From: Ciona intestinalis
Taxonomy: Eukaryota; Chordata; Ascidiacea; Phlebobranchia; Cionidae
DNA: 64,000 nucleotides
Assembly: GCF_000224145.3 (NCBI RefSeq)
Contig: NC_020177.2
Location: 4,138,965-4,202,964, forward strand
Direction of reading: 5' to 3'
In this document: positions 56,548-64,000 of the stretch, in pieces
Layout of the letters: each line of letters opens with the position of its first letter
How positions within the stretch are numbered: position 1 is the stretch's first letter
Program-made: the position numbers and the translations under genes
Notes under the pieces: model-generated
Told to the model about the DNA's origin: nothing
Databases searched by the model: none
The model's input: the letters and a program-made list of their open reading frames with translations, nothing else

Positions 56548-59500
56548 ATGACCATAATGCACGATGCAGCATCTCCCACTGACCATTGGAGATACATCGT
56601 TCGAGAAATAACGGACGGCCTGCGTGGTGCGAGGGAAGAGAGTGAAGAAAGCAAATGGAGAGATCACAAAAAGAAAGAAGGCAAAAAAGAAGTGGATGCG
56701 AACGCTCGAGAGAGCAGGAGTAAGTCTATGCGTGATGTAGGTATCCCATATGAAGAAGATCAAACCGACTTCACAAAATACAGCGGCGGTTTCATACCAA
56801 TTGATTACAGAGAGCGAGAGCAGTGTCCAGATACTTCTGGGTGGCGAAACGGACACACGGGAACTCTCTCCTCAATACACGGTTTAAAACATAAACAGGA
56901 ACCAGGGACATCGCCGCAGTGGAAGCGCTCCGCTTCTGTGAGCTGTGTTTTCAGTCCTGTTGGTGTTCATAATGTGAATAATAGAATGCTTCCTCTTGGC
57001 CGGGGGCAGTGGTACCCGATAGAAAAGGAAAACTACATTCAAAACTACAACGACGGATCAAGTGATGATTCAACTGAGTTCGTTCTTGTAAATGAAGCTT
57101 CAACTAGTTTTAAACGTGTTAACACCGTACGCGAAACATCCTTCTCCGCAAGGCGTGGTTGCCCTGAGACCACCCTCGAATACATTAACCACAACAAAGT
57201 TACATACCCCAACCACGTCCACAGGGCTCCTATAAGCGGTACTTCTGCAAGTGCCTTTTACAAAATCCCAAAAATGAATTCCCTTCCTCGAAACGTTCGC
57301 TCCAACCCTGCGCGCACTCATGCGTGGAGAGCAGCGGTGCGTGAACAATGTAGAGGTTCGGACCGCCTTGCCAGATCTCTTCCACACGACATTGTAAAGA
57401 TTGGTGGCTTCAGTCAAAGTATGACGTCATCACCCGCCATCACCCTCTGCAGCAGCGGAATGCAGGCTTGTGACGTCACAAACAGCTACAAACTTTCGAA
57501 AGCGATCGCGAAATCACCGGTATCTAGAGTAAGAAATCGAAAGTCGGCGCTGCGGAAGACGAGACGCCGTCATCGAACCGGTTCATCCGTCAAGACTCGA
57601 CATTGCAGGAAACGAGCACGGCTTCGTCGTAATTCAAATCTTTACACCAAGGTATGTCCAATTACTCATCACAGTTTTTTAAAGTAATTTTTTTGCGAAA
57701 CGGAATGTGTATAAAAATGGCCGCTGTGGGACAGTGGTAAGAGCGCTGGCCAATTATAGTGAAAAATTACTATATTCGAAGTTCGGTGCCGGTCATTGGT
57801 CTAACCAGATCATCACTAACGGGTTGAAATATGACACCTATGATAAATGCCTGACGTTGCTGCTTCACTCCGAAATAAATTAAAGTGAATATAAATTCAA
57901 CATGATAAATTCGATACACGTTTATATTGGTTAAATTGCGTTCCGGACCACTTTTCGATCTTCGTACATTTTTCGGATTTTTGGCTTAAAACACAACCAA
58001 CATGTTCCATTGAGGTTTTTCTTATCCAGCTCATAACTTTGAAAGGCACGCGCCGTTGAACGGGCATCGATTTTCTGACAAGACAAAATTAATTTCCCTT
58101 GTGTTTGGTCGTTCCACACATTTATTCCGCTAAATGCACCGAAACTGCGAACGAGGGTTCTTGGAATTTTTATTAGAAATGATAACCAGCTTACATACGT
58201 GCCCAATAAGAATATAGTGCGGGCAATAACAGACCGTGCAAATTATGAACATAAAAGCTTAGTGTTTTCGAAGCTCCCACAGCATGCTTGGGTATAAGAC
58301 ACGGTCCTATCGATTGAAAGAGTCTCTTACGATTTCTACCGCGATCGATTGACACAGTGACGCACTTCCTACGTCATAAGACGATGAATAGACTCCCCAG
58401 CATCGGTTTAAAATAAGCGCTCGTGACGTCATTTCAGTATTGCGGCGTCATTACGAATTTTAAATGACATTTTTGTTTCAACCTGAATTCAAATTGATAT
58501 TGACAGCATGTATTTAAGGATGTAACATTACGCCTAATGATCAATAAGTTCAATATTAATAAACTTCCAGTGCGTCGGAAGTCTCTGGCATCATGCGCCT
58601 GATAAATAGTTGAGCCATATTAATCAACAACGGATCTGTGTGTTGTAATAAGACACAATGTAGAATGGAGGAAGATAGGACACTTTGTCACTCTATTTTC
58701 TAGTCGCATTTGGTAGTAAACGAAGAACATTCAAAGAATTATAAAACCGTATCTTCGCGACTCTTCCTCTTTTTGGTAGTAAACGAAGAACATTCAAAGA
58801 ATTATAAAACCGTATCCTCGCGACTTCACTATTTTTGGTAGTAAACGAAGAACATCCAAAGAATTATAAAACCGTATCCTCGCGACTCCAATATACTGTT
58901 GTTAATTGTTTAAACCATATGGTTAGGCGAATATTTGAACATTACGTTCTTAAAGTGTCCAATCTCCCCCCGACGTACTATATGGTGAATACACTATAAG
59001 ATACATTGAACCATTTAAACAATTGAACTTCTAGTCAGTGGAAATCGTTTTAACCAGAACAATTTACCTCAGAAAATTTACTACAAATCAACAAATCGTA
59101 ACATCTACGCTGAACCGGCGTCGGACAATTTCTTTTTGGCTCTGTTTGCATCTTTGTTTTGCTGCCTTCCGCTCGGCCTTGCATCACTGTGCTACACTTA
59201 CAGAGTAAGAAACTTTGTTTTTCTCAATTTTTGCTGTTGTTGATTAAATTTAGTAGTGACTCATGCATTTTTTTAAATATCACCGAGTTGAAATTTTTAG
59301 GCAATTAAACTGTGTAGTTTGGTACACATGTCATTAAATCATCGACAAAATGAGTCATTTACCAAGCTTTAAATACCAAACTCAACTCTAAACCCAGATT
59401 TGAGTCACTGTTGACCACAAACACGTTTTCCTTGAATTAAAACTAGGACAGTTTTTGTAAACGATACCACAACAGTAAGGTCATGTTGTTTTCAACGTAT

Positions 59501-59943
59501 GTAATTGATTTCTGGCGAACTCCCGACTTGTTTGCAAGTTGTAGTTACAAAAAATATCCGATGTTTTACCTTTTCTTGTTTGTTTGCGAATTTTTTAAAT
59601 TGTGTTCTTGGAGGAGTGTAATATTTACAAAAGAAAAACACAAAACTTATACTACAGAATAGTTGGATTTGTTTTCAGTACTTAATACTATATACGGGTC
59701 AAACAACTTTTACAACTTGCCAGTAATTTTTACTCCCTCTAGGTGAAAAAACATTTGGCCAACAAAGACCACGACAAGGCGCACATGAGCTCTCTTCTTG
59801 GAAGAAGTCTTGCTAACACTGGTGTGATGCTGGGAATTACTGGCCTTGCTATAACTCTTGTATTTTTCATCGTCAGAGCGAATATGCCGTATGCTTCAAT
59901 GGAATATGATTACTACTTGCCAGAATACATGAGCGGCGGGTAA
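56548..59943 (+). CDS. CD225/dispanin-family membrane protein with long disordered N-terminus
   Basis: Three phase-0 exons (56548-57651, 59073-59204, 59743-59943) encode 478 residues. Residues 1-368 are disordered, rich in Ser, Arg, Lys and His, ending in a basic stretch (KSALRKTRRRHRTGSS, CRKRARLRRNSNLY). The C-terminal part is a CD225 domain: a first hydrophobic segment DNFFLALFASLFCCLPLGLA with the family's CC pair and PLG turn, then SLCYTYRVKKHLANKDHDKA, a short helix SSLLGRSLANTGVMLGITGL and the second membrane helix running into TLVFFIVRANMP, then an acidic Tyr-rich tail (SMEYDYYLPEYMSGG). This topology fits PRRT, SynDIG/TMEM-type dispanins, relatives of IFITM proteins, which act in vesicle fusion and synaptic receptor regulation. 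The very long N-terminus is atypical. The ATG is the first in frame after a TTTTAG acceptor. The exact subfamily is unclear. Confidence 0.82.
57705..57790 (+). repeat. tRNA-like SINE fragment
   Basis: GTGGGACAGTGGTAAGAGCG resembles a tRNA A box/D arm, and GAAGTTCGGTGCCGG about 45 bp later resembles a B box/T arm. No foldable acceptor stem was seen, so a functional tRNA is unlikely. It lies in the first intron of the CD225 gene. Confidence 0.4.
58669..58984 (+). mobile_element. MITE family A, copy 4, with internal triplication
   Basis: The ends (TAGAATGGAGGAAGATAGGA and CCAATCTCCCCCCGACGTAC) match the family. The interior block containing GGTAGTAAACGAAGAACATT and AAACCGTATCCTCGCGACT occurs three times in tandem (about 53-56 bp each), lengthening the copy to ~316 bp. 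It lies in the first intron of the CD225 gene. Confidence 0.88.
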
Positions 59944-62248
59944 CAGAGACTTGCATTGGATTGCCTGGCGCACCTTTGGGTTACGACCGGGACTCTGAAA
60001 CTTAGTTTTCTTCAGGCCTGTTGCTGTTCTTGCGCTTCCCAATTGCATCAATCCCTTTGCTTGGGATCACGCTTCAAAAGCGGAACAAAAACAATTGACA
60101 ACCTGCGTTTTAGTTCGGACAGCAGCATGTGCTGTGTATGAACCAGCAAAGAGTTCATTCGCCACATTGCAGCGTAAACGTCGGTAAAACCGACACTTAT
60201 ATAGATAGAATTCTTATTCGTTTGAGTATGTGTCGTTTAAAACGAGCCTATAATGGAAAAGCTTCCAGAAATTGTACTATTCCCGCTTATAGTCTTCCGC
60301 GTTACTTTTATCCCCTTCGTAATGATTCCAAATAAGGTATATAGCTTGCACTCACTATAGAAACTATGTAATAACGCCATTATATTTGCATATATAACTT
60401 AAGTGTTATACACCGGATGCCGGTCGACCTAAAGGTTATCGAATTTGCCTTCAATATATTGAACAGAGAATGCAGAAACGGGCTCTACCGTCACAGCCGT
60501 CCTTCGGGGTCTGTATAATCTTTGGAGACAGTGACAGTTATTGTCTTGTTGCTCGAATCTGTAATCAATAGTCTAACTCTATAAGCAGAACTATTACGAA
60601 TCGTTTCACCCCATCTTACAAAATTAAAATTGACCGACTCTTTCGTTTTGCAAAAAACAGTTGCCTTTATAAACACAAAGCGTCTTCAAAGTTCATTTGC
60701 GTCTTTCGCTGTCAAATCAATTTTATATACCGAGCAATATCGACCTTGTGCATTCAGCCTACGTCGCTTGGGCCTACTTCATCGCTTATGAGCCTTTTAA
60801 GCCAGTCTCTGCAACGATGCCATTCGCTGCAATTAATTATTCAGAGCAACCATAACAAGTGATGCAGATTTGCGTGTCACGTCAATGGCAATATCGAATG
60901 TTGATGATATCTCCAATTGTTCGCTATTCCCGGCCCGCATCAACCCATATCGACATGTTTAACACCACAAGTCCTTATTTATATAGTTGCAGTTTCATGG
61001 TTAAAGTGCGCACTGCTAATTACATTGTGACATACATTAATTATAGACAAATTCTACAATAAGCGGTCTATAGGCTGAACAAGTAACCAGTTTAATAGTT
61101 GGTAATTAGCCAGGTTTTATTTAAGGTATTTCAGAAGCTATCTACCCACGTTAATATATATTATACAACATAATGCGAGGTACTATCTAAATACACTAAT
61201 GTTGTATTGTGTACAAGTTACATGTCAATAATATTATCTACCATGCAGACAGACCAGGTTCTCTACCTTAATATACACAGGGTCGGTGATCATACTATAC
61301 ACTGAGGTTGTAGTGTTATATAGTCACGATTCTAAGAAGAAACCTCATGCGGTGGGGTGAGATTTAGTGGTGTTGAACAACAAAATGGCGCCTCATCAAC
61401 AGGAAACCAGTGAAAGACCCGGTAGCCCTAGGTGATTCCCCTTCGTGATTATCAGGTTCCGGTGTTTCACGGAACGTGTTACGAACTCGTCCGTAATTAA
61501 ATCTTAGACACGAAGATTGTTTTGACAGCTCGCGGTCAGATGACAGGCGTTTCGAGAGATAGGACATTCGGTATTTGGCTTGCTTCCTGCTCGCAACGCA
61601 CCTACGACTTTGTTGCGTAATCTTTTTAAAATTGCGGCTTCACTTTTAGGGTTTTGTTTGGATAGCTTGACCAAACAAATAGCTCCGTTTAATGTTATTT
61701 CCGCCCGCGCGTGTTCGGTATCGCTACCGACTCTTAGTGTTACGGGTAACTTGAAATCGCTACGTCACCAAAAAATTCTTTGGATAGTTTGACTGACGAT
61801 ACATCTCGTAAACTGGTCCATTTCTTTAGTTACACGCTTTTCTGCAAGGGTTGGACAACTGTTAGATTTTGCATTTACACAAAGGCTGCAGTGATGGCAC
61901 ACAGTTTTCTAACTGGTTGTATGGAAATGTTTCTGGATACATCTCTTTGAGCACGTTCGCCCCAATTTCTACGTGTTGCGCGAGAGCAAACAAACAAGAA
62001 AGCGAGAAAAAGTTTAAACTGGTATTTCCTTATAAAAAGACCAGTTTAGCGCCGAGTTTTAGAGATGACGAAGTCGATTGGCAATATAGATTAAAGGAAA
62101 CGATAAAAGTAATCTGATTTCATTAAACCGCGCACACCGGTCAGAGAACTTTTAAAGTTTTAAGTTTGCCCATAGGCTGTTTTGATATTAAAGTAACCTC
62201 CATACTCGCAGATTTTATTCAAGTTTTCTTTTATTTTGGATCGAGAAA
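59944..62248. other. Intergenic CD225 gene - secreted protein gene
   Basis: About 2.3 kb without a recognised gene. It includes the 3' UTR of the CD225 gene. Several short frames (60129-60335, 61364-61567, 61580-61792, 61869-62117) lack any known motif. AT content varies; no repeat family member seen. Confidence 0.4.
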
Positions 62249-64000
62249 ATGTTTTTATTACGTGTAAAGGGAAATTGTTTTCTCTGCTTGATCTTCATAC
62301 TTTCTAATCTAATTTTAAGTTCAAATGCGAACCCAGAACGAACGGACAACAGAAGTACCACGAATGCGACGACTGTGGGCCCTCAAGTCCAAACAAACAT
62401 CTCGACTTTGAACTCTGTGCTGATAAACTCGGAGGAGGAGGTAGGAGCGTTGAGTACGCCATCCGATCTTCTTCATCAAAACACCAGCAGCGATGGTACT
62501 TCATTCAATGGGAGTTACACCGCCCGGAACTTTCGGATGGAGACAAGCTACAGTTCGGGAAGATCAACTCTCCTCCCGAGGATTGTCCATCATCGTACTA
62601 TGAAGACGTTTACCTCAGTACTGGCTGTTCATGTAAAAGTGAGTTTTTTCTTCCGAAATTTTATATATAGTAGTGTGGGGAAAGATGGGACACCTTTAGC
62701 ACCTAATATTCCAATATCCTGATCATATTTTAAACAATTAACAACGATCTATGGGAGTCGTGAAGATACGGTTTTATTATTCTTTGCATGTTGCTTTGTT
62801 TACTACCAAACGGGACGAGAAAATAAAAACGAAAAGATGTCCCATCTTCCCCCACCCTACTGTATTTTTGTTGTTGTGGCTTTTATTTATCAGAATAATC
62901 GACCATATATCATTAAGGATGCTAACTAAAAGAATTTTCTGAACGTATATTTTTGTTGGAATAATATGCCTACGTTTATAAAAAATTGACATACCTCCGA
63001 TGGTTATTAGTTAGAACCTGCTAAACTTATAAAATTTCCAACATAATTTCAGTTGCACGATGCATCATCATAATTTTACATCAGGCGGTCTTCACGTTTT
63101 TATATTTACTATATTTAGTTAAATGCACAATTCCATTTTTTGACTGTTCTTCATAAATCGATTGCAAAAAGTAAGACCGCAACATCGCAGTTTTATTAAC
63201 ACAAAGTTATATCCGATTGCTATACACATGTTTAACCCTAGCGGATGATCAGAAGCATTGACTGTCATTTCGCCCGCCGCTACTTCACCGACGAAGGAAA
63301 ATGTGAAACCCTCTCCCGTATTCCAACTGACCAGATGCGGTTCTACGTCACACCGCCAAGAGTAAACACTGTGTACTCAGTGGTAGGTTTGCATTTAAAG
63401 TTTAAACCTTTCCAATTTACAATACACGAATGCGAGCACATATTACGTGCATTAGATTTAGACGGTTTCTAATGTTGTCTTAATACCAGAGCAACCCCAT
63501 GTATGTAAACCTATTAGTAATGGCTGTGCCGTCTCAAAGCAGCTTTGCAAAAATTCCCCAGTAACGGTAAAGTTTTGGTACATATATAATAATAATTGCA
63601 ATACTCAGACGATCCCCGAAGGCAGATTAAGGGACTCATCCTCCCACCACTCGGTGGCGGTAGTGGACCCATTTCCAACCGAAAGTTTCGGTCATCTACT
63701 TTTAGTTTTCTATATTGATGGCGCGACTAGACCATGGTGCAAACGGAAGCGAGGAATTGAAATAGGTAAATTCACATACAATCTTAAGCCCATCTTATAC
63801 TCCATATGCGTGAGGTCCTTGAGGGCCTAGGACTCAGGCCGGATTTGGTCCATTTTTCCATCTTAAGCCTATACACAACTGCTTTTTTAGAAATCATGTT
63901 TGTTTTTATACTTAATCAAGCTTTTTTATATACACTAGTTTAGGAAATCTTAAGGTTTCACAATTGTTTTCTTACACAGTTGAATACAACTTGCTCTAAC
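62249..64000 (+). CDS. Unidentified secreted Cys-rich protein, partial at right edge
   Basis: An ATG at 62249 opens a clear signal peptide (MFLLRVKGNCFLCLIFILSN, cleavage probably near SSNA). From about 62323 two frames stay open to the donor at 62638. The signal-peptide frame continues as Ser/Thr/Asn-rich sequence. The other frame reads as a convincing Cys-rich domain (FKCEPRTNGQQKYHECDDCG, SKHQQRWYFIQWELHRPELS, DKLQFGKINSPPEDCPSSYY, VYLSTGCSCK). The Cys-rich frame splices in phase to 63490-63570 (QPHVCKPISNGCAVSKQLCK) and to about 63609-63767 (DPFPTESFGHLLLVFYIDGA, TRPWCKRKRGIEI), then GTAAAT. The signal-peptide frame instead fits exon-like 63242-63382 (SIDCHFARRYFTDEGKC). So the true structure is unsettled: a base lost or gained near 62320, alternative splicing, or overlapping frames. 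KRKR could be a furin site. I do not recognise the family. Confidence 0.55.
62666..62873 (-). mobile_element. MITE family A, copy 5 (inverted)
   Basis: About 208 bp in opposite orientation to the other copies: left end TATAGTAGTGTGGGGAAAGA, right end CATCTTCCCCCACCCTACTGTA in part. The interior reads AAACAATTAACAACGATC and TTGTTTACTACCAAACGGGA, complements of the other copies. The flanking TA at both ends fits a TA target-site duplication. It lies in an intron of the secreted-protein gene, just after the donor at 62639. Confidence 0.9.

Noticed and set aside
57705-57790. Functional tRNA gene
   Set aside because: A- and B-box-like sequences are present but no acceptor or anticodon stem can be formed, so a SINE fragment is the better call.
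57931-58206. Minus-strand frame faintly resembling the GNAT core (RSFGAFSGINVWNDQTQGKL)
   Set aside because: Similarity to the GNAT at 50-51 kb is limited to a few residues, motif A is absent and no neighbouring exons were found. It lies in an intron of the CD225 gene.
60129-62117. Series of short frames between the CD225 gene and the secreted-protein gene
   Set aside because: None shows a motif, consistent phase or paired splice sites. They may include UTR sequence, but no gene can be supported.

Overview
The window looks like a chromosomal piece of a tunicate genome, most probably Ciona. Reasons: an AT-rich compact eukaryotic layout, short GT-AG introns, chordate-type orthologues (SMG8, NUP43, ERLIN, IGF2BP, TFAM), many small MITE/SINE-like repeats, and a 3' splice acceptor a few bases upstream of most start codons, as expected where spliced-leader trans-splicing is common. 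The species call is inference; no search was possible.

Layout, left to right. 1-4 kb: a possible first exon of a gene leaving the left edge (-), then an intronless IGF2BP (-). 4.4-5.6 kb: intronless ERGIC3 (+). 6-7.2 kb: a small spliced transcript (-) with only a 26-codon ORF. 7.9-8.3 kb: a minisatellite of hairpin units, probably in the 3' UTR of SCAF4/8. 8.4-17.3 kb: SCAF4/8 (-), over 20 exons. 18.7-25.5 kb: a large IAP with three BIRs, UBA and RING (-). 26.4-33.5 kb: four tightly packed minus-strand genes in transcription order MRPL17, SMG8, a carbohydrate sulfotransferase and NUP43, a candidate operon. 34.1-35.7 kb: a small Cys-rich PPxY membrane protein (+). 36.9-38.6 kb: TFAM (-). 39.7-41.8 kb: eIF4E (-). 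42.4-45.1 kb: a coiled-coil, possibly tektin-like protein (+). 45.5-48.7 kb: ERLIN (-) with a possible 15-nt microexon. 50.2-51.7 kb: a GNAT acetyltransferase (-). 53.0-53.9 kb: LSM5 (+). 56.5-59.9 kb: a CD225/dispanin membrane protein (+). 62.2-64 kb: a partial, unidentified secreted Cys-rich protein (+) running to the right edge.

Most genes are housekeeping and are not functionally linked, but RNA metabolism is well represented: IGF2BP, SCAF4/8, SMG8, eIF4E and LSM5. Divergent pairs with short shared promoters are IGF2BP/ERGIC3, MRPL17/PPxY protein, eIF4E/coiled-coil gene and GNAT/LSM5. The gene-poor right third carries most of the mobile-element debris: at least five copies of one ~200-bp MITE family in the window, foldback elements, and SINE-like repeats. 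No retroviral, Polinton-like, CRISPR or rRNA feature was seen. Base 48042 is an ambiguous N inside an ERLIN intron.
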